From: JABWBH01 sp964526695
GTDB taxonomy: Bacteria > Planctomycetota > Phycisphaerae > UBA1845
DNA length: 64,000 nt
Reading direction: 5' to 3'
Assembly: GCA_964526695.1 (NCBI GenBank)
Contig: CAZGJA010000139.1
Location: 1-64,000 of the forward strand
Position numbers and translations under genes: made by a program. Position 1 is the stretch's first letter. Each line of letters begins with the position of its first letter. Below are positions 54,967 to 63,448 of the stretch, in pieces. The notes beneath the pieces were generated by a model, which was given only the letters and a program-made list of their open reading frames with translations, searched no databases and had not been told where the DNA came from.

Positions 54967-55814
54967 GCCTCGACCGGCGTCTCCGCAAACTCAAACAGGC
55001 TCAGATCATCCGGGTCGATCACGCCTTCCTCCAACAATCCGCGCCAGTCGATGATCTTCTCCCAGTAGCTGCGCCCGAACAGGATCACCGGCACGCGCGG
55101 CGTCTTGCCCGTCTGAATCAGCGTCAGCGTCTCGAACAGCTCATCGAGCGTGCCGAAACCGCCGGGAAACGCCACCAGCGCCTTCGCCTTCATCAGGAAG
55201 TGCATCTTGCGGATCGCGAAGTAGTGAAACTGGAAGCATAGCTCCGGCGTGATGTACGCGTTGGGGGCTTGCTCGTGAGGCAGCGTGATGTTCAGCCCGA
55301 TCGACTTCGCATGAACGTCGAACGCCCCGCGGTTGGCCGCCTCCATGATGCCGGGACCGCCGCCGGTCACGATCACGAACTCGCGATGACCCTGCACCTG
55401 GCAGGACGAGGAGACCATCCGCGCAAACTCGCGCGCGTGTTCGTAATACGCGGCCTTCGCCAGCAGACGCTCGGCGATGCGCACGTCCCGCGCCAGTTCT
55501 GCCCGTCCCGGCTCTTTCTCCAGCCGGGCCTGCGCGGCGCGCAGCCGAGCCTCGGCCGCCGCGGGTTCCCCGATCCGCGTGGACCCGAACACGACGATGG
55601 TCGAAACAATGCCGTGTTCCTGCTGCGCCAACTCCGGTTTGATCGCTTCGAGCTGCAGCCGCACGGGCCGAAGCTCCGGACGCGCAAGAAACTCCTCGTC
55701 CGCCTCCGCCAACCGATACGTCGGCGAAGCCATGATCGCGCCCAGCATCTTCTGAAGGTCCGGCTCCATCCCCGCCTCGCCTCCCCCGCGACCGCCAAGC
55801 CTCGGCTCATCCAT
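54918..55814 (-). CDS. LOG-family protein (cytokinin-riboside-phosphate hydrolase-like)
   Basis: This protein of 298 residues, or 283 if the start is 55769, has the LOG signature VAFPGGFGTLDELFE and VTGGGPGIMEAANRGAF. These enzymes split nucleotide 5'-monophosphates to free bases and ribose 5-phosphate; older annotation calls them lysine decarboxylase-like. Residues 1-75 add an N-terminal helical region. The internal ATG at 55769 has a better GGAGG signal than 55814. The stop overlaps the start of the SNF2 gene. Confidence 0.85.
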   Translation of the reverse strand: MDEPRLGGRGGGEAGMEPDLQKMLGAIMASPTYRLAEADEEFLARPELRPVRLQLEAIKPELAQQEHGIVSTIVVFGSTRIGEPAAAEARLRAAQARLEKEPGRAELARDVRIAERLLAKAAYYEHAREFARMVSSSCQVQGHREFVIVTGGGPGIMEAANRGAFDVHAKSIGLNITLPHEQAPNAYITPELCFQFHYFAIRKMHFLMKAKALVAFPGGFGTLDELFETLTLIQTGKTPRVPVILFGRSYWEKIIDWRGLLEEGVIDPDDLSLFEFAETPVEAWERICAFYGMDGGNR

Positions 55815-56168
55815 CGTCGCGCGGAAGGAAAAGCGGACATCCTACCCCAACCCGTCCTCCACCGGAACAGCCGTCAAACTCGCATCAGCAGGGGGCAGGG
55901 CAGGGCAACCACATCTTGGACTCAGTTGAGGTTGGCACGAGACCATGTCGGGTGGCACGGTCTGGCGTACTTACCCGGGTGGCACGGTCTGGCGTACTCG
56001 CCAGGCCGTGGCGAGCGAAACGTGCAACCGAGTGACGCAATCCGGCGCACGCCGCCAACTGTCCCTCCGTCATTCCCGCGCCGGCCGGAATCCATCTCTC
56101 CGCCTCAACGCGCCCGTCATCCGGAGCCCAAGCAGCCCGCCGCCGGCGCCCTTCGCCGCCGCAGCCCG
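55815..56168. other. Gap with a 26-bp direct repeat
   Basis: Two copies of GGGTGGCACGGTCTGGCGTA lie near 55950 and 55976 and are followed by CCAGGCCGTGGCGAGCGAAA. No gene is supported. The convergent ends of surrounding genes suggest that a terminator might lie here, but no clear hairpin with a T-run is visible. Confidence 0.5.
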
Positions 56169-57401
56169 CTACGCTTCCGCGCCCAGCGCCATGGCGGGCA
56201 TCGACACCGCAATGCCCGGCGCGCGCCTGGATCGGCGAACCTCGCGCACCACCAGCCACGTGCTCAGCGCCGTTCCCCCAAAGAACGCCAGCGCCGTCGT
56301 CGGCTGAAGCAGGCACCAGGGCTGCTCGAAGAGACGCCACTTCGCCGCGATCTCCACCGGCGTCCATGCGACGATCGCCACGCCGATCGCGTACCGCAGG
56401 GCCGGTCCATGCCCGCGCTGCCGGCAGAGCTTCACGACGAGCCACCCCGCCACGCCGAAGGAGCCGAAGAAGAGGGCATGTGTCAAAACTCCGCGCACGC
56501 CGAACACCACCGGGTCATACGCCCATAGCAGCAGCACGTAGAACGTCCACGTGATCGTCACGTATTCAAACGCGACCCGCGGCGCGTAGTTCTCGACTCG
56601 CCCGCACGCCACCGCGCCGCGCATCAGCGGCAAGCGACGCCGAAACCACAGGAACACCGGGCATCGGTTCGACTCCAGAAACAGAAGGTACGCGCAGACG
56701 ACGACGAGGATGCCCCACGTGTGCTTCAACAGCACGTACTCGCCGAAGCAGCCCACGATCCGCCCGTCATAAGCCGCCACGGATTTGGCGATCCCCAGCG
56801 TCCGGCTGGCGATGACCAGGCCGTACTCCACGCCCCCGGTCCAGATGCTGAGCCCCGCGAACACGCCGACGATCGTTTGCAGCGCGTCGCTTCGCACCCG
56901 CCGCGAAATCAGCAGGAGCGAGAATCCAAACACGATCAACCCTCCCGCTGCAGCCACCAGAAACGGTGACACAGGCAACATGCGCAGCGGCTGCGCTGGA
57001 TCTGCGGCCGCAGCGATGCCGGTTCGACGCTCGAGGGCGCCGCTCTCCTCCGACAGGGGGGCGTCTCCCAGCCACCTCGCCTCCACGCCGTCAGACTGGT
57101 ATCGGGTGGCGCTGCATCGCTCGTCCAACGTGTTGACGGCAACCATCAGCAGGTGCGCCGCCGCAATCGTGAAGTACACGAACACAAACCCCAGCGCCGC
57201 GCGGACGACGCCGGACGCGGCCAGCGGCGCTTCGAGCGTCAGCTCGACGACACTCCCCGGACAAACGGACGCCTCCTGGCACTGCGCGAGGGGCTGAACC
57301 GTTTCGGGCCTCGTGGAATCGCCTTTACGGGAGTGCCAAGCCGACCACCAGCGATGAGGACACAATGTCGACCAAGAAACTGACGAGAGGAATCGCGTCA
57401 T
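56169..57401 (-). CDS. Hypothetical polytopic membrane protein
   Basis: This protein of about 410 residues has eight or nine hydrophobic helices, e.g. AALGFVFVYFTIAAAHLLMV, FLVAAAGGLIVFGFSLLLI, HTWGILVVVCAYLLFL and ITWTFYVLLLWAYDPVVFG. The start is unclear: 57401 and 57491 are both possible and neither has a good ribosome binding site. I recognise no family. It lies on the minus strand, divergent from the ABC transporter genes. Confidence 0.55.
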   Translation of the reverse strand: MTRFLSSVSWSTLCPHRWWSAWHSRKGDSTRPETVQPLAQCQEASVCPGSVVELTLEAPLAASGVVRAALGFVFVYFTIAAAHLLMVAVNTLDERCSATRYQSDGVEARWLGDAPLSEESGALERRTGIAAAADPAQPLRMLPVSPFLVAAAGGLIVFGFSLLLISRRVRSDALQTIVGVFAGLSIWTGGVEYGLVIASRTLGIAKSVAAYDGRIVGCFGEYVLLKHTWGILVVVCAYLLFLESNRCPVFLWFRRRLPLMRGAVACGRVENYAPRVAFEYVTITWTFYVLLLWAYDPVVFGVRGVLTHALFFGSFGVAGWLVVKLCRQRGHGPALRYAIGVAIVAWTPVEIAAKWRLFEQPWCLLQPTTALAFFGGTALSTWLVVREVRRSRRAPGIAVSMPAMALGAEA

Positions 57402-57781
57402 TCTACAAATCCAGCCAAGAACATGTCGTGGATCGCAAATGAGACTCAGTCTCAAAATGGAGGACTTTAGGGTCACGCCGCGTCTTGTCAAACGAATTCT
57501 GGACGCACGATGACACAGGGCGCGGCCACGGATCCTGGCCTATCACGTCCGAACCACGCCCACGCGAGCCGGCGCCCGAGATCCAGCCGGCGGAATCCCG
57601 GCGACGCATCAGTGCCGGGGACGCAAACGCGAGCACCCATGCATGAGCGCCGCCGCTCGCCGGGTCGCCGCCGAGTGGTTCGCCTGTCGCTGGCAGCCGA
57701 TGCCGACTGTCCCAGCGCCGTATCGTCGACCCCTGTTTCCTGCGGGATTGCCGGTGCGCGGCGCGTCGCTACGATCCGCCC
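57402..57781. other. Divergent intergenic region
   Basis: These 380 bp separate the minus-strand membrane protein from the plus-strand ABC transporter. I see no gene and no clear promoter. Open frames on both strands are GC-driven. Confidence 0.45.
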
Positions 57782-58630
57782 ATGCTTCGGGTCAGCAAGC
57801 TGAGCAAATCGTTCGACGGGGGCGCTCGCCGCGCCGTGGACGACGTGTCCTTCGAGATTCGCCCGAAGGAGATCTTCGGGCTGCTCGGTCCCAACGGCGC
57901 GGGCAAGAGCACGACCATCAACGTCTGCGTGGGCTTGCTCGATGCGGACAGCGGGCGCGTGGAGATCGACGGCGGCTCGCCGAGCGATCCCGCGGTTCGC
58001 TCGCGGCTCGGCGTTGCGCCTCAGTCGCTGGCGATTTACGAAGAGCTTACGGCCGAGGAGAACGTGCGGTTCTTCGGCAGCCTGCAGGGCTTGAAGGCCG
58101 CGGCGCTCAAGGAGCGGGCGGACTGGGCGCTGGAGTTCGTGGGCTTGTACGACCGTCGCAAGGACCGCGCCTCCGCCTACTCCGGCGGCATGAAGCGGCG
58201 GCTCAACCTCGCCATCGCCGTGGTCCACGGACCGCGGATGCTGCTGCTTGACGAGCCGACGGTGGGCGTCGATCCCCAGTCGCGCAACGCCCTCTTCGAC
58301 AACATCCTCGCCTTGCGCGAGAAGGGGCTGACGGTCCTCTACACGACGCATTACATGGAAGAGGCGCAGAGGCTCTGCGACCGCGTGGCCATCATGGACA
58401 TGGGGCGCATCCTCGCGCTGGACACGGTGGACAAGCTCATCGATACGCACGGCGGGCGCAGCTCGGTGATCGTCGAGAGCAACGGCGTGGAGCAGCGGAT
58501 CGAGGCGGACGACCCGCTGGCGGAGCTGATCCGCCTGCGCGAGGTCGGACCGCTGCGGCAGTTCCGCGTCGAGCGCCCGGACCTGGAGCGCGTGTTCCTG
58601 CACCTGACGGGGAGGCACTTGCGCGATTGA
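57782..58630 (+). CDS. ABC transporter ATP-binding protein
   Basis: This 282-residue ATPase has Walker A LLGPNGAGKSTT, the Q-loop VAPQSLAIYEELTAEEN, the signature AYSGGMKRRLNLAIA and Walker B RMLLLDEPTVGVDPQSR, followed by the switch His in YTTHYMEEA. The C-terminal ~60 residues resemble the DrrA/NatA extension. It should energise the ABC-2 permease at 59004, making a two-gene exporter of unknown substrate; drugs, lipids or sodium are known substrates of the family. Confidence 0.92.
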   Translation: MLRVSKLSKSFDGGARRAVDDVSFEIRPKEIFGLLGPNGAGKSTTINVCVGLLDADSGRVEIDGGSPSDPAVRSRLGVAPQSLAIYEELTAEENVRFFGSLQGLKAAALKERADWALEFVGLYDRRKDRASAYSGGMKRRLNLAIAVVHGPRMLLLDEPTVGVDPQSRNALFDNILALREKGLTVLYTTHYMEEAQRLCDRVAIMDMGRILALDTVDKLIDTHGGRSSVIVESNGVEQRIEADDPLAELIRLREVGPLRQFRVERPDLERVFLHLTGRHLRD

Positions 58631-58654
58631 GACGCGTGCGGAAGGGTCGCGTCT

Positions 58655-58729
58655 CATCAGAGTCGCGCCCATCAGAGTCGCGCACATCAGAGTCGCGCCC
58701 ATCAGAGCCGCGCCCATCAGAGCCGCGAC
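58655..58729. repeat. 15-bp tandem repeat
   Basis: Five copies of the unit CATCAGAGTCGCGCC run from 58655 to 58729, the last two with C in place of T at one position. It lies between the two ABC transporter genes and leads into the dispersed 28-bp repeat. Confidence 0.9.
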
Positions 58730-58746
58730 CGTGAGGGAGCGAACGC
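58719..58746. repeat. Dispersed 28-bp repeat, copy 2
   Basis: GAGCCGCGACCGTGAGGG plus AGCGAACGCT is identical to the minus-strand copy at 1002-1029. It follows directly from the last unit of the 15-bp array, which shares CAGAGCCGCG with it. This suggests the array grew from this repeat's edge. Confidence 0.75.
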
Positions 58747-58860
58747 TTGCGGGAAACGGAAGCGTTTCCTGGCGAGTGCGGCTTCAGAACCCGTAGCGCC
58801 AGCGAGGGCGGTCGCGCAGCGACAAATGGAAAATGCTGAATGCCGAATGCAGCGATCAGA

Positions 58861-58882
58861 ACCCCTCACGCAAGTGAGGGGT
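58861..58882. repeat. GCAA-loop palindrome with compensated stem change
   Basis: ACCCCTCAC-GCAA-GTGAGGGGT is a perfect 9-bp stem. Compared with the copies near 5.1-6.9 kb it has T for C on one side and A for G on the partner position, keeping the pair. ATCAGA precedes it as elsewhere. Confidence 0.85.
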
Positions 58883-59003
58883 CTTGTCGCGCTGCGTCGG
58901 TGCCCGGGCGCGGGTCGGATAGAACTCGCTTCCTTACGGGCGCGGCTCTGTAGGAAGGCTGCTCATTCACGCTGTGCGGGGCGGAGGAAGGAACAGAGAA
59001 CGC

Positions 59004-60317
59004 ATGATCCGGCAGATTCTCACGTTGGCGAGGAAGGACCTGCTCGTGCTGACGCGCGATCGCGTCGGGTTCTTCTTTGTGTTTGGCTTTCCACTTATCT
59101 ACGCGGTGTTCTTCGGGCTGATGTTTCGCGGCGCGGGCGACGGGGCCGACCCGATGGCCGTGCTGATCGTGGACGAGGATCAGACCGCCGCTTCCAAGTC
59201 ACTCGTGGATCGCTTTCGCCAGGCGCCGGAAATTAAGATCGAGACGCAGTCGTTTGACGACGCCGTCTCACTGGTGCGCAAGGGGCGTAAGACGGCCTAC
59301 ATCCGCATTCCCAAAGGCTACGCGGAATCGACATCGCGGCCGTTCTGGGGCGGCGGCAGCTCCATCGAGCTGGGCGTGGACCCAAGCCGCAAGGCCGAGG
59401 CGGGCATGTTGCAGGGGGTCGTCATGCAACATGCTTCACAGGACATGTTCAAGGCGTTCACGGATCCCGAGGCGATGCGCAAGCAGACGCAGCTCGCCCT
59501 GGAAGACATCAACAAGGACGAGTCCATCTCGCCGCTGCAGAAGGGCATCTTCAGCACGTTCTTCGCGGCGCTCGATCCGTTCATGGTCATGGTCGCCGAC
59601 AAAAAGGCGGGCGACGGTGACGGCGAGGGCGGCGCGGGCATCATGTCCGAAGGGTGGCAACCGCTGAAGGTGGACGTCAAGGAGGTCCGCTGGGACCGGG
59701 CCGCGTCCGAGTTTCCCAACAACCCGATGGACGTCACGTTTCCGCAGTCGCTGGTCTGGGGGCTGATGGGCTGCGCGGCTTCGTTCGGCATCTCGCTGGT
59801 CGTCGAGCGGACGCGCGGGACGCTGGTGCGCCTCCGGCTCGCGCCGCTGGCGCGCTGGCACGTGCTGGCCGGCAAGGGCGCGGCCTGCTTCGTCAGCCTC
59901 ATCGCCGTGACGCTCGTCCTCCTGCTCTTCGCCATGCTCGTCTTCGGCGTGCGACCGGAGAACTACGCCTACCTGGCGATGGGCATCTTCTGCGCGGCGA
60001 TCTGCTTCACGGGCATCATGATGCTGCTGGCGGTCGCGGGGCGCACGGAGGCGTCGGCGGGCGGCATCGGCTGGGCGGTGCTGATCGTGATGGCCATGCT
60101 GGGCGGCGGCATGATGCCGCTGTTCTTCATGCCGGGGTGGATGCGCTCGCTGGCGAGCATCAGTCCGGTGAAGTGGACGGTGCTGGCGCTGGAGGGGCCG
60201 ATCTTCCGCGGGTACACGTTCGGCGAGATGATGCTGCCGTGCGGCGTGCTGGTCGGCGTGGGGCTGACGTGTTTCGCGATGGGCAGCACGGTGTTCGCGC
60301 GGATGGACGCGAAGTGA
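59004..60317 (+). CDS. ABC-2 type permease
   Basis: This 437-residue protein has an N-terminal helix (FFFVFGFPLIYAVFFGLMF), a large extracellular part of about 200 residues and five helices at the C-terminus (SFGISLVV, CFVSLIAVTLVLLLFAMLVF and others). This is the NatB/DrrB-like exporter layout. The start at 59004 follows GGAGGAAGGAA at good spacing. It should pair with the ATPase at 57782; 373 bp of repeats separate the two. Confidence 0.88.
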   Translation: MIRQILTLARKDLLVLTRDRVGFFFVFGFPLIYAVFFGLMFRGAGDGADPMAVLIVDEDQTAASKSLVDRFRQAPEIKIETQSFDDAVSLVRKGRKTAYIRIPKGYAESTSRPFWGGGSSIELGVDPSRKAEAGMLQGVVMQHASQDMFKAFTDPEAMRKQTQLALEDINKDESISPLQKGIFSTFFAALDPFMVMVADKKAGDGDGEGGAGIMSEGWQPLKVDVKEVRWDRAASEFPNNPMDVTFPQSLVWGLMGCAASFGISLVVERTRGTLVRLRLAPLARWHVLAGKGAACFVSLIAVTLVLLLFAMLVFGVRPENYAYLAMGIFCAAICFTGIMMLLAVAGRTEASAGGIGWAVLIVMAMLGGGMMPLFFMPGWMRSLASISPVKWTVLALEGPIFRGYTFGEMMLPCGVLVGVGLTCFAMGSTVFARMDAK

Positions 60318-60342
60318 AGCGGTCAGGCGTTTGCGGCGGTCG

Positions 60343-61536
60343 ATGCCCATGAAGCGGGTTTCAGTTCAGGGACTGGTGCGATTCACGCGGCTCGTGCGGC
60401 GCGAAATCGCCGCGCCGCTGACGGTGGAGGGCAAGGCGCGCCTGCGGACGCTCATCGAACGCAACACCCGCTTCGTGGACGACCTTCTGCAACGAGAGGG
60501 GCTGACGGACCGCCATCTGCCGGCGCCCACGCGGGCGGCGCTGATGTTCCTTCGCGGAGTGAACGTCGAGGCGCTGCCCTCCGCGGAGGAAAACGCCGAG
60601 GCTCCGCCGCGCGGCGCCGCGGCCGTCCTGCGCCTCACCGGGCTGCCGTCGAAATTCGAAGCCCTTCTCGACGCGCTGGGCAACCCGGCCTCCTTCGTCA
60701 CGAGAGCCAATGTGCGCGCCGCGATCGTCGGCGAGCACCGGCACGTGGAGCGGTTGATCGAGCATCACGGCGTGGAGCCGCGCTTGCTCCTTGCCGATCA
60801 TCGCCACATCCGCGGCTGGCTGGCGTATCTGGCTGAGCCCGCGCATTTTGAGACGTACGCCGCGGCGCTGGATCTCGCTCGCCGGTGCCTTGAGGCGGCC
60901 GCGGCGCAGAATCGCCGCCGGGGGGCGGCGCTGTGGATTCATTTTCGCCCGATGCGCGGAATCTACCGAATGCGCTGGAACGATCAGCGGGCGTTGCTGC
61001 GACTGCCTACGCCGATGATCTCCTTTGACGCGGAAGGGTTCGAAGCGCTGGCGCGCACCGTGTTCCTGCCAGGCGGGCGCGACGGGGCCGTGCTGAACCT
61101 CATGCAGTCGGCTGAGTATCGTGCGGTGGAGGCGGCGCTGGAGTCGGCATCGGGCGTCGTGAGCCAGTCGCGCGGCGCTGTGTACGACCTTGTCGCGTCG
61201 TTTGAGCGCGTCAACGCCGCGCACTTCGGCGGCGCGGTTCAGCGCCCCAGGCTGGCGTGGAGCGACCGCGTGGCGATGTGCAAGTTCGGGCATTACGACT
61301 TCACGCGCGACGAGGTGCAGATCAGCGCCGCGCTGGATGCGCCGCACGTGCCCGAGTTTGTCCTCGACAGCGTCATGCATCACGAGCTGCTGCACAAGCA
61401 GCACGGGCTGCGATGGAGCAACGGCCGAGGCCACGCGCATACCCCGCAGTTCCGCGCCGACGAGCGTCGCTTCCCGCGCTACGCGGAGGCGGATCGGTTC
61501 CTCGCCGAGCTGGCGCGCCGGGCGCGAGGGCACTAA
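60343..61536 (+). CDS. Zinc metallopeptidase of SprT/WSS1-like type
   Basis: This 397-residue protein has MHHELLHKQHG, with an HExxH zinc-binding motif, followed by GHAHTPQFRADERRFP, whose downstream His can be the third ligand. The N-terminal ~300 residues are helical and not recognised. Of several in-frame starts, the ATG at 60343 is taken because TTG at 60331 lacks a clear Shine-Dalgarno sequence. It is downstream of the ABC-2 permease by 25 bp. The substrate is unknown; relatives act on DNA-bound or surface proteins. Confidence 0.7.
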   Translation: MPMKRVSVQGLVRFTRLVRREIAAPLTVEGKARLRTLIERNTRFVDDLLQREGLTDRHLPAPTRAALMFLRGVNVEALPSAEENAEAPPRGAAAVLRLTGLPSKFEALLDALGNPASFVTRANVRAAIVGEHRHVERLIEHHGVEPRLLLADHRHIRGWLAYLAEPAHFETYAAALDLARRCLEAAAAQNRRRGAALWIHFRPMRGIYRMRWNDQRALLRLPTPMISFDAEGFEALARTVFLPGGRDGAVLNLMQSAEYRAVEAALESASGVVSQSRGAVYDLVASFERVNAAHFGGAVQRPRLAWSDRVAMCKFGHYDFTRDEVQISAALDAPHVPEFVLDSVMHHELLHKQHGLRWSNGRGHAHTPQFRADERRFPRYAEADRFLAELARRARGH

Positions 61537-61554
61537 GCGCCGCGTCGCCGTGCC

Positions 61555-61699
61555 TTCCGAACCCGTAGCGCCAGCAAGGGCGTCAAGCTTTCCGAACCCG
61601 CAGCGCCAGCAAGGGCGTCGAGCTTTCCGAACCCGTAGCGCAAGCAAGGGCGTATCGCACCGTGGCTCCTGACGCCCTTGCTTGCGCTACGGGTTCGGA
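61555..61699. repeat. Three direct copies and one inverted copy of a ~28-bp repeat
   Basis: Direct copies containing CCGAACCCGTAGCGCCAGCA lie at about 61558, 61592 and 61627; the third reads GCGCAAGCAA. An inverted copy, ACGCCCTTGCTTGCGCTACG then GGTTCGG, lies at 61671-61699. The inverted copy can pair with the third over ~27 bp. A related copy GAACCCGTAGCGCCAGCGAG occurs near 58786. Confidence 0.8.
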
Positions 61700-61770
61700 C
61701 AATGCGGCTTCGCCGGCGCGATGAGCGCGAATCAGCGATCGACGCGACCTTCGCCAGCGCTTCCGGACGC

Positions 61771-61872
61771 AAGCTCACGACCGCTTCAAGCTCACGACCG
61801 CCTCAAGCTCACAACCGCCTCAAGCTCACGACCGCCTCAAGCTCATGACTGCCTCAAGCTCACGTCGGCTTC
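61771..61872. repeat. 17-bp tandem repeat running into a gene end
   Basis: Six 17-bp units, read as AAGCTCACGACCGCCTC with small changes, run from 61771 to 61872. The sixth, AAGCTCACGTCGGCTTC, contains the stop codon and last codons of the thioredoxin gene on the minus strand (61860-61872). Confidence 0.85.
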
Positions 61873-62819
61873 TTCGCCAGGCTGCTCTCCAGGGCCTTAA
61901 GGTCCGCCTCCGTCAACTGCGGGCCGGTCTGCTTTAGGACGCTGACGAGATGAGCGATCTCGTGCGGCTCGACCGGGAAGCCGACGTTGCCCTTGCCGCC
62001 CTTGCCGTCGTCGCCGTTGCCGTCCGCGAGCTTCTTGCCCTCGGCATCGAGCACGACGAAGAACGGGATGCCGCCGCTCTGCGTACCCTGAAACCTGGCG
62101 TCCATCTCCTTGCCGCCGGTCATCCGGTCGCGGTCGATCATCACCGGCACGTAGCCCTTGCTCATCAGCGCCGCCACGTCCGGCTTCGCCAGCCAGTCGG
62201 ACATCCGGTGGCACCACGGGCACCACGGCGCGGAGAAGTACAAGAACACCTTTTTCGAGCCGGTCTTGGCCGCGGCCAGCGCGGACTTCAGCACGTCGTC
62301 GGCGCTTTGCGGTGCGGCCTTCCACTTGCCGAGAAACTCGGCAACCTTGGCGGGGTCGTGGTGATCGCCGGCCTCCAGCGCGGCGGTGTCCTGCACCGTC
62401 AGCGTCGCGCCGGCGGCGTCCAGCACGACAATCACCGGCAGGCCCTTCTGCATCGGATTGCCGTACTTGGCGTTCACGTCGGCGTTGTGGACCTTGCCGT
62501 CCACCGTGTCCACGTCGATGAGCACGACCTCGTACTCATACTGCAGCGTGCGCGCGATGTCCTTGTCGCTCTTGAACAGGTCGTGCAGCTTGTGGCACCA
62601 GGGGCACCAGTTCGCCCCGAACTGCAGCAGCACCCGCTTATTCTCGCGCTTCGCCACCGCCAGCGCCGTCTCAATCTGCTTGAAGCCGTCAGCCTTGCGG
62701 TCGTAGATGTCCGGCTTGCCCGTCGCGGGGTGGGCGTCCTGGATCGCGCATGCGAGCAGCGGAGCGGTCAGGGTCATCAGAATGGCGATGCGGAGCCGAA
62801 TGCTGCAATGCCCGAACAT
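61860..62819 (-). CDS. Double thioredoxin-fold lipoprotein
   Basis: The start at 62819 follows AGGGAGA and gives 319 residues. The signal peptide ends in a lipobox PLLAC (MTLTAPLLACAIQ). Two thioredoxin-like domains follow, each with an active site: FGANWCPWCHKLHDLF (about residue 80) and FSAPWCPWCHRMSDWL (about 215). Both C-x2-C pairs are intact. They may reduce or isomerise disulfides outside the cytoplasm, which fits the Cys-rich secreted proteins in this window. The C-terminal codons carry a tandem repeat. Confidence 0.85.
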   Translation of the reverse strand: MFGHCSIRLRIAILMTLTAPLLACAIQDAHPATGKPDIYDRKADGFKQIETALAVAKRENKRVLLQFGANWCPWCHKLHDLFKSDKDIARTLQYEYEVVLIDVDTVDGKVHNADVNAKYGNPMQKGLPVIVVLDAAGATLTVQDTAALEAGDHHDPAKVAEFLGKWKAAPQSADDVLKSALAAAKTGSKKVFLYFSAPWCPWCHRMSDWLAKPDVAALMSKGYVPVMIDRDRMTGGKEMDARFQGTQSGGIPFFVVLDAEGKKLADGNGDDGKGGKGNVGFPVEPHEIAHLVSVLKQTGPQLTEADLKALESSLAKKPT

Positions 62820-62946
62820 GGCTGAGTTCTCCCTTGTGCAGATTGAAACGCGGATCGTTCGTGGGCGGTTATGATACCCTGCGGGCACGATCCTGCGTAG
62901 TGCTGCCTGCGCCCGCCCTGCACGATGAGGCCGGACTCCCGGTGTG

Positions 62947-63441
62947 CTACGGATGCTTGCGATGCGAGAGCGGATCATAGGCCTGCCGCTGCATGGGCTT
63001 GTCGCAGCGCGGGCAACGAACGCCGGAAGACAGGTCGGTCCAGGTTCCCTTGGGGAGCCGGAAGCGAATCGGTTGGGGCCGCTGAGGATCCGCCGAGGAC
63101 GTGTCGAACTGGATTTCCGCTTTCACGTCGCCGTGCTCGGCGCAGTGGTACACGTCCACGGGCACGCCGGGTGAACCGCAGGTAGGGCAGAGGCGCGCCT
63201 CGAGTTGTCCCTTCCCGGTGAACGAATGTCCATTGGGACAGGACCACGCAATGCTGAAATCCGCAAGCTGCCGTTGGTGCGGCTTGATTTCCTCCTCGGA
63301 AGTGCCCGCGAATCGCCAGGTGACGAAGGCGATGATCAGGAGCGCGAGCGGGATGCCCAGCCCCAGGCGGACCGCCCAGGGCGTGCGCTCCTTCCCGACG
63401 ACGCGAATCCTGCGGATGGTGGTGGTAGCCGTGCGGGCCAA
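62947..63441 (-). CDS. Membrane protein with zinc-ribbon-like Cys pairs
   Basis: This 164-residue protein has one helix (LGIPLALLIIAFVTWRF) near residue 30 and then Cys pairs: WSCPNGH, ARLCPTCGSPG, YHCAEHGD and VRCPRCDKPM, which look like two zinc-binding knuckles. I recognise no family. It is next to a pseudopilin gene, 7 bp away on the same strand, so the two probably form an operon. Confidence 0.65.
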   Translation of the reverse strand: MARTATTTIRRIRVVGKERTPWAVRLGLGIPLALLIIAFVTWRFAGTSEEEIKPHQRQLADFSIAWSCPNGHSFTGKGQLEARLCPTCGSPGVPVDVYHCAEHGDVKAEIQFDTSSADPQRPQPIRFRLPKGTWTDLSSGVRCPRCDKPMQRQAYDPLSHRKHP

Positions 63442-63448
63442 GCGAGAA

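Noticed and set aside
57488..58717. 409-residue minus-strand frame opposite the ABC ATPase
   Set aside because: Antisense to a clear ATPase with Walker motifs.
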